64,000 nucleotides of DNA, taken from contig NADL03000056.1 in assembly GCA_002205965.3 (NCBI GenBank), positions 248,001 to 312,000 of the forward strand. Reading direction: 5' to 3'. The notes below the pieces were generated by a model. It was given only the letters and a program-made list of their open reading frames with translations, was not told the DNA's origin and made no database searches. Positions 1 through 12,700 of the stretch are shown piece after piece. Position numbers and translations under genes: made by a program. Source of the stretch: Kappaphycus alvarezii (taxonomy: Eukaryota; Rhodophyta; Florideophyceae; Gigartinales; Solieriaceae). Each line of letters starts with the position of its first letter. Positions within the stretch are counted from its first letter, which is position 1.

Positions 1-1789
1 TGAGACGGCTGAATAGATTATTTTCTCGGCCGGACCGCGATCCGTGGAATACCAGAGCCTTGTGAAGAATCTGTTCAGAATAACTAAGGACACAAGAGGT
101 GCAATCTTTATGAAAGCGATGGAGAGATAGGTCAGCAAGGCTGTATAGATAAGGGTGTTATTAATAAAGACAAATTTAAGTTCCTAATTTTAAGTAGACG
201 CCGGGGTTTTAGGCCCAAGGATGGTTAAATATCACAGACTTGCAAAAGCAGGGTAATATAATGTGGTATAGAGTGTTTGAAAGGGTGGAAAGCAGACTGA
301 TAAATCTGACCATAGTAAATTTACCACTGGTAAAGAGTTGCGGGGGCGAAGTTGAGAGTAAAGCTCACATCCAACAAAGGTTTGGCTGTTTATTCCGGGG
401 CAGCGGGGGACCGGTAGATATAAATACTATTCAGATAGATTAGAACCATCCAATACGGCGCGATACGTAAATTAAAGTCCAGAAAATCATTAATATCCAA
501 GTTAAAGATGAGTTAGGTCAACACCTGGCTCGATGGGTGGATGTAACCGGCTAATAATTTAGGTATACGTTTTCAGCCCAGTGGACCGGACCGAACGCCA
601 TCTAGTACCCTCAGTTAATTATATATTAACATGATCAATTATTAGTTGACTTTTCACAGAAATAACCGCACTTTACAACACAGTACCTGGTCGTTAGCAG
701 CAGGGCGGACCTGTCCAAAATTAGATAAAAAAATCACAAAATAATCTCTTTCAGTAGTAATACAGTACAAGCACTAGTTGCACTTTACACTCCCGTTCCG
801 TTGTGGAGTAATTTCTTACCGTGTACATTGAAATATACGAACAATAATCAACCAAATTAATCGATCAATTGGGTTTGTTTATGGGGCAAAGTACGCCCTA
901 GTTGGTACGCGGATTGATTGTCGAAATCCAACACGTTGGGTCATCCTAATCTGGGGAGGGTGAGACAAGCTTGAGAATTTAAATTAACACAATGAGAGAT
1001 TCTCCTCGCGCATCATTCGTGTTATCCCAATCATCCATGGCACCATTCATCTTCATTTCTTGAAGATTTAGAGATTTCTGAGCAAAGTCTTCCACGAAAC
1101 TGTGAAAGACAATTAAACGCGCCAAAGACCGAACGCATTGGTTTCAACTTCTTCGGAAACTCTAAATTCCGGAACGCTTTGGCCTTATCGTAGGAAACGA
1201 TTAATCGATCGGTGTCGAAGACCTGGCCCAGGTATTCCAAAAATTGCTGAAAATTTTGAAACACCTCAGCTTTAACGCAACATTTTCTTCATGAGATTAA
1301 TTAGTTTTTACGTGAAAAAGGATTCTTCCATAGAGCGGAGGAACAAAATTAGGTATTAGAAGTGCAGAAAGAAAGTTATGCCAACGTAACACAGAATGGA
1401 TAATTTCCAATGCCCGTTTGAACTTTGCAGGTGCGATTTTAATTCTAACAGCATGTGCGTATATAGTTAAATTTCCATAAGGACGTGAAAGTATTCTTGT
1501 CACATCACTTTCATGGATCAATACTTTTCCAGAAACCCCTGCGAGCATCTAACGTGTTGAACTTCTTGGCATCACCCAACGACTCCATTCAATCGTAAAT
1601 CCACAGAAGAGGATCCTTGCCAGTAAGCTTCTTTGCGTTAAGCTTACGGCATCTGACGCATAAATATAGGAAACCGTCCCTTTTCGAAATCATGACGACT
1701 CTAGATGCCTACTTACTCGTTGCTGGCTCGATAAAAACTGCCATTAGCACATTATAGTAAACTCGCTAACAAGCTGGTACATTTTGGGG
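1..1789. other. AT-rich gene-free tract
   Basis: I see no open reading frame above about 80 codons that resembles a protein, no tRNA and no clear repeat boundary here. The composition and scattered stop codons match the transposon-relic DNA that follows. Nothing specific can be assigned. Confidence 0.5.
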
Positions 1790-1794
1790 ATCTT

Positions 1795-2160
1795 GCAGTA
1801 CAATAGGCACAGTGGTAGTATTCCAGAAGCGAACTTGAGTGAGAGACGCATTTAATGTCGTGAGAAAGCTGACTGTTAAAGTCGGAAGCAGTTCTCGCAA
1901 CTGGAAAGTGGTAAATCGCTTTAATGTGCGAGGCATGCGGGCAACGCAAAGGGCAAAAAAGACCGCACATAAATGAAACAAAGCCCAACATCGCAATGGA
2001 AAAGACAGAAAATAGGGATAGAAGTCCTCCACGGAATGGTTCGGACGGATGCAGTACTCCAAGAGGAAAAAGAAATTTGAAAATGTATGAGCCTGACGCG
2101 GTGCGAGAGTTTCAAGTAGCCAAGTTGTCTGGCGAGGGCCGAAGTCTATAGTAGTGAATA
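1795..2160 (+). repeat. Dispersed repeat, copy 1 (gag-like relic)
   Basis: This stretch is similar to 8,285-8,645 in the same orientation. Shared landmarks in the same order are an 'aataggcac' start, a 'ttccagaagc' block, 'actgact' or 'ctgactgtt', an 'aatg-g-gca' start region, 'gtgaatgaaac' or 'aaatgaaac', and 'agtcctcc-c'. Translation in the best plus frames gives a basic, lysine- and arginine-rich protein fragment interrupted by stops, compatible with a retroelement gag remnant, although no zinc knuckle or other diagnostic motif survives. The two copies are strongly diverged, so the family is old in this genome. Confidence 0.55.
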
Positions 2161-5100
2161 TAGCTGCAGTTCCGTAACTTCAGTGAAAAAGAATGCAAAT
2201 TACAGGAGCAGCAATTAGAGCAAAAATCCAGCAACTGCATCGTATCTCTCCGATTCCGTTCTACCGGTCCCGTTTATATGTCTGTCAAAGCTTCTGATCA
2301 GAGCTCGAACTGTGTATAGTCTACTTTGGTACTTATTTAAATGATACCTCCCACGTTTTTTGAACTTTTACGTTTTCTTCAAAAAATTCCTTGCTAATGA
2401 ACACATATGATCCATCTGTGATATCATACTTCGGTTTCCTTAGCCGTGTATCGAAGCTCCGCCCGTGTCGCGATTTTCAAATTAAGAGAAGTTTACACGG
2501 TACGAATTAGGCATTACAACTATGGTTGTCACTTGATTTGGTACTTTCTTTCTATCCCAAAATCTTCCAACGAAGGTTGAAACTGAATTGTCAAACTATT
2601 TGGCGCGAATGAAAACATCAGATTAAAGGGAGCGAAGTTCGTATTCCTATAGACTTGAGTACTGGATGCTTATTTTGACTCATCCGGTAACAAATCCAAA
2701 TCCTTTGTATGATCAGCCACGTGATAAGTCAAGACGGCAATAATGGTTCTGTTGAAACTTGCCGCTCTGCATTTTGCCTTTTGAGTATGACTGATTCCTA
2801 GGATTCTTTATACGTTATGAAAGAAAATTACCGTGAAATTTGTCCTATTATCGAGCAAAAATTGTCCGGGACCCCATAGTAAAATACTCAATTGGGTAAA
2901 TGGGCATGAGGAACTGCTGCTGTATATAACCTCTTGAAACTAACTGTTTAACTTACTTTGAATAACGACCCGTGATTATCGAAAGATAGAGATGACCACT
3001 TTTATTTGACTCGCTCGCCAAAAAGGTCTATTGTGACATACTTAAATGGAGCACCGACCGGAACGAATTTCAACTCTTTTGAACTTTCCTGCAACAATAC
3101 CAGGTTGCGAACACAAATTGTGCAATTATTTACTAAATTATATAATATATAGCCACGGAGGTCAGTATTAATCTCTTGAATGTGACTTTAGATAGGTCTC
3201 TATCTTTTTTGACCTACGATCTGGTCATAATGCCCTATTTTTGCTCCTTTTTTTGTAAAAACTTTGGAACGACGATCTGTATCACGTTTGAGGATAAACT
3301 ACAGAGCTTAAATCCCCGTTACCCAGTTCTTCCCGTATGGTTTTGCGAAAAGGACCTGAATACTATTCATGCAACAACTCTTCGGGAGTTATCGTACCGA
3401 ACTCATCAAGTTCTGTAATTGGTCCCTGGAGAGCGAATTATTCATCTATTGATTCATATTAATTATCTGTGACCTCATTAGGGTGTGGACACTCTCCTTC
3501 CGTCTCACACAGGAGACATTTTAACTTTTTTCACATAAGAAACATGGTATTTCTTCGGTGATGCCAACAGTAGTGGCTCTTGTTTTCCCAAGCTGTGAGA
3601 TCTCATACGCTTGGATGCTAGCATGCACTTTCGTATACTTAACTTCGAGTTAATATTCACTTGAGCGAAGAATTCATCTTGTTAATCGTCCTGAATGTTC
3701 GGTGACATCCATTAAACATTTCAATTTTGCATGATCGATGTTTAAAACGAACTTTTGTATTAATAAGTAAGGCCCCAATAGGTCTTTTGACCACATTACG
3801 GCTATGATCTCTAACTCCGGAACGGATTATCTGGTTTTTGTTTCCAAAAATTGTTCTCGAAAATGAACCTGTCGGTTTCCGTTCACCATCAGGGTGGGTC
3901 TGAAATAACACAGATACAAAATATATGTTGAAATTACCCATATCAACGGAGTGCTGCAACGCGGGCTTAGGTGAAGCCAACAGCAGTGGCGAAAGAGTCG
4001 CCTTTCTCAACTTATGGAACTCTTTTTCTTCTTCATGACAAAAGGGTTGTAATATCCCAGATTATTCTTATCGTATGAGCTTGAAAAAGAGATTCTAGAT
4101 ACTCTTTAAATCCAATACGGATCTTCTGTAGACATTGTTAAACCAAAGAATCTCTTAACTGAGTTCTATTCGTAGAAACTGTGCTTCTCTCAATGCTGTT
4201 AATCGGGCATGATCGATCCCAAGCCTCCGTGGCTTAAAAAGATGACCAATATATTTGATATTATCATTAGAAAAGGTACATTTTCTCAACTTTAGAGTAA
4301 TTTAAGCCCTCTGAAGGATCTCCAATAATTCCTCCACATTATGAATTTGTTCCTCTCCATTACGAAAAATGATGATTATGTACACCAGACATGTCTTACT
4401 CTTTTTTGGCGACAAAAAACGTCGAAAGTTCGTTGAAAAGTGTCCGAAGAGCGTTGAATAGACCGATAGGCATCAGTAGAAAACGCAACAGTACACTGCG
4501 GCATGTCAATGACGTTTTTTCCAGATCTTCTACGGCGACTTGATCTACCAGGATCCCCAATTTGTGTCCAGTGCCGACAAATTCTTTTTCGCTCCCAATG
4601 ATTCTATGCGCCCATATATACTAGCAATAGGATGAGTATCCCTTCCCATACCTGCACTTAGTTTTCGAAAGACGATTAAAAATATCAGGGAACCATCTTG
4701 TTTTGAAACCACTAAGAATTTCGAAGCCTATCTTCCTGTGCTGATTTGATCATTCCCGCCTTTAAATTCGTTTTTAGTTACTTTCCTTCTATCTACCCGG
4801 CCTTCTAGCCTGCGAGATACAATTTCTGAGCAATAGGCCTAGTCTCGGGGATTCGTTCGATGCTGTGTGTCGTAGTCTGTATTTTCCCAGGGGAACCGTC
4901 CCATATTAGGGAATTATTCGATGGCATCCCACGGAAAAAAGCTCTATTTGATCTTCCGGAACATTAATAAGTTATTTCATCTAATTCTGAAAGTAAATTG
5001 TTATACATATAGCATTTGGGGCTTCTCTCTCTTGTGAATAATCATGCTCCTTTTCTATTTTTCCCTCCTGAAGGTATTATTAATTTTTACCCTTGAGGTC

Positions 5101-5628
5101 CATAAATGGAAGGAGAAAGCGTCATCGTTTGTGTTTAGATCCTGAGAGTCTTATTTCTCACCTCGGTAACAATTATTACCTCTCCAAACATGATGGTTCT
5201 GTTGAATATTGAAGTCGGATGTGGAAACATGGCAACAGCAGCTTGATCCTTAAACATATTTTAGGAATTTTAGTTAAGTTTTCTTGAACCAACTTAAACG
5301 GTTGATCGCTTTCGACCTGTACAACGCTATTTGTAATGGCTAGTAAGTGACGTTTATAAGGTTCAGATAATTGGTGGACAACCAATAATTCGTACCTTGC
5401 AAAGGTACCTTGAATTACCATCTGCTTTTACGAAGAAACCGTGAAAGATAGTGAAGAACGCACTTATTTTTACATTTGCTTTTGCGAATCTATTTTTTTC
5501 CTCCAGTGGAACAGAAACCTTGAACCCTGCCTTCAAATAGTCTTTCTTATTATCGGAAAGATAGGCATGTCCTTTAATTCCACTATCATCTTTCTAGGAT
5601 TATTCTTTTCAACAAATCTGTCGCATAA

Positions 5629-5684
5629 TCTGCACCGATATTTATTAATGATGCTATCTGCACCGATATTTATTAATGATGCTA
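5629..5684. repeat. Perfect 28-bp tandem duplication (two units)
   Basis: A 28-base unit beginning TCTGCACCGATA is present twice head to tail (5,629-5,656 and 5,657-5,684) without mismatch. Perfect identity inside otherwise decayed DNA implies a recent duplication or an assembly artefact. Confidence 0.9.
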
Positions 5685-5783
5685 GTCTACCAAAGACTAT
5701 GAAATATAATTCTATCAGAAGTCTTCAAAGCCTAGCAACAACAAAATCATTCCTTTCATTTCGAGTGGATTTTTATTTTCATC

Positions 5784-5833
5784 GCAAGTATCGGGCAAGA
5801 GTACTCATGCAAGTATCGGGGAAGAGTACTCTG
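5784..5833. repeat. 25-bp tandem duplication (two near-identical units)
   Basis: A unit beginning GCAAGTATCGGG is repeated head to tail (5,784-5,808 and 5,809-5,833) with a few mismatches (GGGCAAG versus GGGGAAG, and at the unit ends). It lies 100 bp downstream of the 28-bp duplication. Confidence 0.85.
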
Positions 5834-8284
5834 AAATTATCAAATGTTCTAACTCCGGTTGGAGTTCGCTTCTTCTTACGAAGTTCTGTTCCGCACTATA
5901 TTTGGTTATTTTGTCCTGAAAATGAAATCTTTGTGCAGCACTCTGCTGGATCTTTCCAATGTCAACGTTGGTTCGATATACATTTAATTTTGAACCTTTT
6001 TGTGAAACACTTGTCTGCTCCGAATGCGAGGCTCCCTCTTGAAAGAGGTGAACCTCTTCTTATTGTTGACCATGATGCTCTATTATCTTTGACTTTCTTG
6101 ATTGGGAAGTAGATTAGATAATTTTAGTGTAACCTCTTATCTTTCACCTTGGCTGTAGTTTTCTTGTGATGGATGAAGCAATTGTTGTCGTTCTTACTTT
6201 GACCAACTCGTTCCCAAACTAAGATTTTCGTGAGACATGTTCTCATGCTATCACCATCTCATCCTCTGCATTCGCATAGTCCGCAAGTTCCAAAAATCAA
6301 ATCTTAAGATGCGATACGCGGTATTTCGAACTAATTTCTTCAAATCCTTCTGTATACCATTGTAAATTATTTTCATTAACTCCCACGAGGATTTTCCGTT
6401 CCCGAAACAGATTTCAATCGTCCATACAAACTCATAAATTATGTCCTTTCTTCCTTATCAAGAGGCTGTTCGACATATCAAAGCTGTATAACACAATTTT
6501 GAATAGATTTACTCGTTGAAAAGAATCTAAGAGGCCATTGAACTGTCTCGGCGCTCGAGTCAGGAGGTTTTTCGTGCCCGATCAGGGCCTGTTGTTTCCG
6601 AAATAAATCAGAATATTCGCAGAGTTATTCTGTGGAGTAAATAAGGCAGCATTCTGAAGGGTTAGCCTCTGTCATACCCTGAAGTTTGAACTCGCGCATC
6701 AGCTTATATAAGAAGTCGGGAATGTTAATGGGGTCTTCTTTTTTGTAATATTCCTCCTTACGGAACTTGGTGATACGCAGTGCATGTTCGCCTACCTTTC
6801 CTGATCCACAGGACTATAGTTTTTTCGGACGTATTATCCAGTTTATACTTCTTCAGGACACAGTTATTTCAAAAAGTTGTTCGCTTGAATTGATTTCACG
6901 TATCCCTTTCCATTGGATAATGCGAATATCTCTCATCTTCTACTTAGATGATGAACTTCCGTGTGAAACATTCTTCTCAGATTTACCAGTTTTCTTCAAT
7001 CCATAAAGATCTGCTTGCTCTTGGTGGTCCTACCTCTCTAATCCACTGACTTTTCCGTGGAGTAACTTTTCTCAGCTGGTGAATAGTCGCTATCCTCACT
7101 GCTCTCATCATCTTAACAGACGGAAACCAGCTGGGGCTCTACCTGGATCTTGGATCCGGCGGATCCTGATGACACTCTTCCTAAATTCTTTCTCTCTTTT
7201 TGTTACTGGAACTTTTCGTGACTTATTCTAAGTCCGCTATTTCCTCTTCCCATCATGGGACTTATCATTCGTGAATCCGTGTGGATTGTCTGGAATCTGT
7301 GTAGATTTTTTTTCTTCCATTGTTGCTGAGAAACTGTTAACTTCTGAGTGAACACCCTTTACCTCACTTGACAGAAGTTTCGCAGGTCGGCAAGTGGCGG
7401 AAGTTCCCGAGGTAATCAGAACTGGAACAGTTGGCTCATTCTTTCACGATACGAGATTAAAATGAGTCTCCCGGGTATGGGTGTCGCGAATGCCTATTCT
7501 TTTCCCCAACCGAGAGTGAAACCAAAATGTTCGGCAGATGGGTTGTTATGTTTGGAGAAATTTATGTGTCTTAAACGTCCAAATGCGGCAAACTCGGAAG
7601 GTGGCAGATCAGAGGTTGGAAATGAGCATCATTTATGGCGGAAAAACATAGTTGCAAGGATCTCAACATACTCAAATTGGCCAGAGCTTCCCACGATCCG
7701 ATAGACTGAGAAGTAAGAAGTAAAAGCTTCAGACCCTTGAGTCTTCCGATGAAGTTACTTCATTTATCGCTAACTTGTGTGAATCTCGCTTTAATATATC
7801 AAAATTGTGATTCTTTTACTTTCCATGCTTTCTAAGGCATGATTTAAATCCATCCTAGTAACGAACATACTATTTTTCAAGAAACACTAGTAGGTTCTTG
7901 CACTCTGGAGAGCCCTCGAACTGCGATTCAATCGCGAAGATATAAGTGTTCAGTTTTGAAAACTTATTAAAGGTATTTTCCTCCAATTGATTGAACTCGT
8001 TTTTAAGTTCAGTCACTGAAGTAGTTGTATTTTCTTTTCACAGCTCTAAGATAGAGCGTTGATCTGTTGTTTTTTGTGCAGAATCTTCTCAACGACCTGA
8101 ATCGGCTCTACCAGGGACTTTTCTTCCAATTGAGGAGATGTAACCTGTCCTGATGACTCTATTGTTCGTATAAATTATCTATAAATTCGATTCTTGATTA
8201 AAAATGGGCTGTCATAACCTCTTTCCAGAAACAAGGGGTAAGAACAATATATTATTCCAAAAGAGGAACGTTTATAGGTAGAGA

Positions 8285-8645
8285 AAAAAGAATTCTTAGT
8301 GCAATAGGCACGACGAGGGTGTTCCAGAAGCTAACCGGGGTGATAGATGAATAAAGCCTACTAGGCAAACTGACTGTTTCACTTGAAAGAGGTTATCGCA
8401 AGAGAATGTTAAATGGAGCATATGCGCAAGACAAGCGGGAAAGGAAGATGGCTAGAGAAATACAAAACAAGCGTGAATGAAACGCAGGCCAACAATACAA
8501 TTCAAGAATCAGTAGTCACGGATACAAGTCCTCCGCACAAAGGGATGAAAGGATACCGTCCTCACGAAGGACAAAGAAAAAGGAAAAATTACTAGCCTAG
8601 CGCGTCGCAAGAGACTCAAACAGACAAGCTGGATAGCGGCGGCTG
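8285..8645 (+). repeat. Dispersed repeat, copy 2 (gag-like relic)
   Basis: Diverged second copy of the repeat at 1,795-2,160, in the same orientation and with the same order of conserved blocks. The longest surviving frame (8,413-8,595) encodes a 60-residue basic peptide ending in a run of K and R. The flanking sequence beyond about 8,650 no longer matches copy 1 by eye, so the repeat boundaries are approximate. Confidence 0.55.
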
Positions 8646-9233
8646 AAGTGGATAGTAGTTACTATAGTTCCATTTCCCGACGCCTTGGTGAAACAGGAAC
8701 TCAAGTTGCAAAACCAGTAACTATAGACAATCCCGAACACTGGTGGAAAAATGGTTCCTCATATACTTTTAGTTCGTCTATATCTTCATCTTCGTGTTCG
8801 AACATACGTCCAATTATCAACATTGCGACATTAAAATGGACAAAATATTTTTCGTCCCCGACCATCTCCACGTCCCTCACATTTCCTCGGTCGTCCTGAG
8901 TGTTGTACAGCCATATGTCATCATTTCTTGCGTTGCAGCTGGCTCATATGGCACGCGGTGGAGTGTTGAACGTTTCCAAACCATTTTTTAACGTTGAATC
9001 TCGTATCTGTCGAACGTGCAGCCCTACATCTACCTCGACAACACTTTAAGAGAGAAGGTTACGCATAAACGGGCGGATCTTCATCTGTTACCGGTAATTA
9101 CTGTACGTTGCGGAGATTTTTTGTTCAAAAAATAGTAACTGACAACGATAAATGGAATGGTTATTCGGAAAGAGCCAACAAGAATGCCTCTGATCGTCTT
9201 GTGGATATTATCAGGATCAAATCCCTAAGCTTT
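8646..9233. other. No gene seen
   Basis: Short overlapping plus-strand frames (8,648-8,991) have no recognisable family. This tract is probably the downstream part of the repeat copy 2 element. Confidence 0.4.
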
Positions 9234-9560
9234 TCATCTGAGATATGAGGAAGCAAAAAGGAAGGAAACTATATATCTTCTCTGTAACATCCAGGGTCTC
9301 AAGAGCGGTTTCATAGGGTTCCATGCCAAAAGTATTATCTGATAAATACTTAGGTGGCTCATTTGTGTCGCCCTAAAACATAAGCAGCATTCTTTGATGT
9401 GATCTGCGACTGTGACTTTCTCTTTCATGGGAAGAGCCTTCGGATTCGTACTCTCTCACTTCTTGGGCCTCCAGAGGAAAAGGGCTTATTTAGGTTGTAC
9501 TTACCCTTTTGTGGGAGTCTTATACGTAAATTTTCGCGCACTTAAATTATTAAACTTCTC
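9234..9560 (-). repeat. Transposon gag-like relic, copy A
   Basis: On the minus strand this region reads as a hydrophilic, E/K-rich peptide followed by the open frame 9,428-9,234. The plus-strand landmark 'TTTCATGGGAAG' followed by 'CCTCACTTCTT'-like sequence recurs at about 21,960 and, more weakly, at about 23,340. This suggests three decayed members of one family. No catalytic domain is visible. Confidence 0.4.
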
Positions 9561-10730
9561 TTGCGCCAGGCGTACAATGTTAGACAAAGAAGAACGAGCC
9601 TCTAACTCCATACGATGAAGTGACTCTGTCACTGTAGCCCTCTTTATGTAGAGCAGCCCATAGGTATTTTTCATTCGAAATTTTTCAGTTGCTGACCTCT
9701 AAAATAGGTTTCGTGAATTTAAGACGTTTTTCAATTATTTCCTCATAAATTTGATTTTAGAATTTTTTAGCATGCAGATATCATTTCTTCGCATATACAC
9801 CGAAAAGCTTCATAGTTTTCATTTTTTGGTAGTTAAGTTACTTATTCCAATACAATATCCATTTAGACTTGAAATTATCTGCTTGCTCAATATCAACAGG
9901 GTCTGAGTATACTCTAAAAATAAGTTTTACCTAATAATGACTGATGCAAGAGGAACTTATCAGGTGTTTTGTATCGAATCGATTGACGTTTCACTGAGAG
10001 TTTCAACATGACTGTATAATTATTGCAGTTTAATCTTCATATAATTTCGAAATGATAATCTCGGATTTCAATGTACTTTAAAGAACTCAGAGATTGCTAA
10101 TGGCGCGTATATTTTTTAAATAATCAATTCTAGTCAATCAGAGTAGCATATTAAAGCTTCTTAAACAACATAAGATTAAATAATTGCTCGAAAATAAACA
10201 AATGGATAAGAAGGCATTTTGATTTCTTCATTTTACTCTTCAGTTTTTACTATTTCGTATTACGGTAATAATATATTGGTATTGAATGAATGTTTTGCGA
10301 AAGCATTCATAAACTGTTTTTATACAGATTATGAGACTAATTATCGGGAAGAAATATCTCAAACAAAAAAATTATGAGTGGTGTGATCCTTTTCAGACAT
10401 TTTAAATGCCTTAAGCAATATAGGGGTTTTAGGGGTTTTTAGCTGTAGCGCATACATTAGTGTAAATTAAATATTGAGTGAAGGTTGAGTAGTCCTTAGT
10501 TTCCTTTAGAAATTATTTGACTGTTTATTGTGGGATCTCTGTGGGATCTTTTCCGCCTTGTCCGTGCGCCATGCTAAGAAACAAATGGCAATACTGTTTG
10601 TTTACAAACATATACCTGCAAGTGATCATTTCGATAGTAGTGGAAACTTAATAGAGAGTATTCCAATTAAAATTTTGATTTCAAGTATATACGGTACTTT
10701 AATATGACTTAAAACATTTTGAAACTAATA
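9561..10730. other. AT-rich spacer
   Basis: No gene is visible. The tract includes a telomere-like doublet, AGGGGTTTTAGGGG, at about 10,422-10,435. With two units only, it is not evidence for a telomere. Confidence 0.5.
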
Positions 10731-12700
10731 CAGTAATCTCTCGATAATTATAATAGGCCGTAACCGTAACCGAACTTTAATTGAAACTGGTCCCCGTTTG
10801 CTGCCTCGGCAAACTCCAAAAAAAATAACTAAAATTAAACATAGTTTCAGAGTACGATAAATGAAACGGATATTGACCCGGGCATCAGGCCTTGTACCAT
10901 TACAAGGAATTCAACATGTTCTTGGAATGGTAATACTATTTCTATGTATATATAATTCAAAATTGGAGCAGATCAAAACCGACTAACACCGCAAAACTGT
11001 CGTTCTACGCTTTCCAGTGTGCAAATCATGAGCTCCAAACAGAACTATACGATCTTGACAATGTTACAAAAGCAACAAGATTTCATCCAATACTTTACTG
11101 AACAGAACAAGGTACATAAGCCTTCGTTGTCGCAGCTTGCTCAATAGGCCAAGGAAAGGTTTAAATTAGCCAAACCTCCAAGCAAAGAAACCATTTACCG
11201 CATACTTTCAAGTGCAACAAGATTGGTCGCCAAAAACACGTAGCGCAACTACAAAGCGTACTCGAGATAAGAAAGGGGCACACCATTCCCTAAGGGAATC
11301 TTTGTTCTGCGGGGTTATTACCCAGCAATAAAACCGACGCAACATAAACGGCCCCATGATGTGTGCAAAAGCTCGCTATATACAGGATCGAGCAAACGAG
11401 CATATGGAAGAAAACAAAAAGTCTCATCTAAATTTTTGCGAGGGATGCCTGGCAAACTTTAAGAAACGGTGCGGACTGCGCGGTTTTCAGGTCCTGTAGC
11501 GAAAGGGGAGATGCAGATGCTGCAGCAGTGGAAAGAGATCTACCTAAGTTGAAAGATAACTTGCCTCAGTATGACCCAAAGGACGCTTTCAATTGTGATG
11601 AATCTGGACTTTTTTACGGATGGCTCCAGATACAACTATTGAAACAGAACGTTTGGCACGACGGAAGAAGGCAAAAGGTAGGATTCCCTTCATTCTATGT
11701 TGTAATTCAGTTGTTTCTTTGCGGTTTGAGCTGATGCTGATAGAAAATTCGTGTAGACCGAGATGTTCTAGTAGGAATACAGGGAAGGAATTGGGATTCG
11801 ATTAGCATGCGAGTAATAAGGCGTGGATGACCACAAGTCTCTTTCAAGAATGGTTAACTCGGTTTGACCAGTGGATTGGTTCTACATCGCGTGCAAAACA
11901 GCTTAAATAATGGACAAATGTAGTGGGCATGGTGTGAAAGAAACTCTACCACAGATGAAGTTCACAGCTGTGTTTTTCCTTCCACCAAATACTACCTCAA
12001 AGCTGCAGACCAAGGATGCTGGCATTATTGCAGCTATTTAACTACGTTTCCGATCACTCTAAATGGGAAGAGCTGTTAATTCAGGTGATGAGAATGCGAA
12101 AGACATATAAAAAACTGATGTACTCACTGCTATGAAATGGTTGAGACAGATTTGGAGGGAGTTATCTGACAGCATCATTACTAATTGCTGGAAGCATACA
12201 GGGATTTCTAAATATCCCCAGGGTAGCATTGATAAGATGGTACTTTCCAATGATAAATCCCATAGAATTGCAACCCCGCACATGAGCAAATAAGTGTGGA
12301 ATTTGAAGAAAACATCGCACGGCTCGTGCCTGTTAGATGCCGCTTGGGTATATCCGAGCTACTTGACCCAGCGGGAAAAAACGACTACATTGAATTTGCT
12401 ATAGATGGCGTATTAGTGTCTGAAGATGTTGGACACAATGCGGTGGCCGAGGTTTAGATGGCTGATTTGTCCTATTCAAGCTGTGCTACTAATACTAATG
12501 ATCATACTGGGTTGCCGTCTGTCGATGAGCTGTTGCGTGTGTTTTCCCTTGCAAAACGCATTTGTAAGGAGCACTGCTTTGAAATGGGCAGTCAGCCATT
12601 GAAGGCTATAAGAGATGCTCATCATTCCCTTAGATTCAAGAAGCTCGGCTCTGAGGAACAGAGAAGGATCACTGACCGCTTCACGTAAACATCGGTCTGA
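10731..12700 (+). mobile_element. Decayed pogo/Tigger-type DNA transposon (CENP-B-like DDE transposase)
   Basis: Plus-strand translation from about 11,025 gives a CENP-B/Tigger-like transposase. It has an N-terminal helix-turn-helix stretch (residues around PSLSQLAQ...AKERF), then the DDE_1 catalytic core with NCDESGLF (first D at 11,597), DKCSGHG (second D at 11,913) and LQTKDAGII (third D at 12,015). The C-terminal NCWKHTGI string is typical of Tigger/Jerky proteins. All three catalytic aspartates remain, but several stops and frame shifts break the ORF, so the copy cannot make a full protein. A likely left inverted-repeat end, CAGTAATCTCTCGATAA, follows a TA dinucleotide at 10,729-10,730, as expected for a TA-targeting element. 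I did not find the matching right end, so that boundary is approximate. Composition is AT-shifted like the surrounding relic DNA. Confidence 0.85.

Larger units (their letters stand above)
2161..8284. other. AT-rich tract, probable old transposon relics
   Basis: No intact gene is visible. The longest open frame (5,441-6,112, 223 codons, plus strand) is phenylalanine- and leucine-rich, has no recognisable domain, and contains two in-frame tandem duplications (annotated separately). It is most likely chance openness in relic sequence. A YLDD string at about 6,940 resembles a reverse transcriptase core, but the surrounding residues do not support it. Confidence 0.45.

Noticed and set aside
6920..6965. 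YLDD string suggestive of reverse transcriptase
   Set aside because: Neighbouring residues do not match the palm domain, and no other RT block is found in frame.
10418..10441. AGGGGTTTTAGGGG resembling TTTTAGGG telomere repeats
   Set aside because: Only two units, inside a contig and not at an end. Chance or a decayed fragment is likelier.
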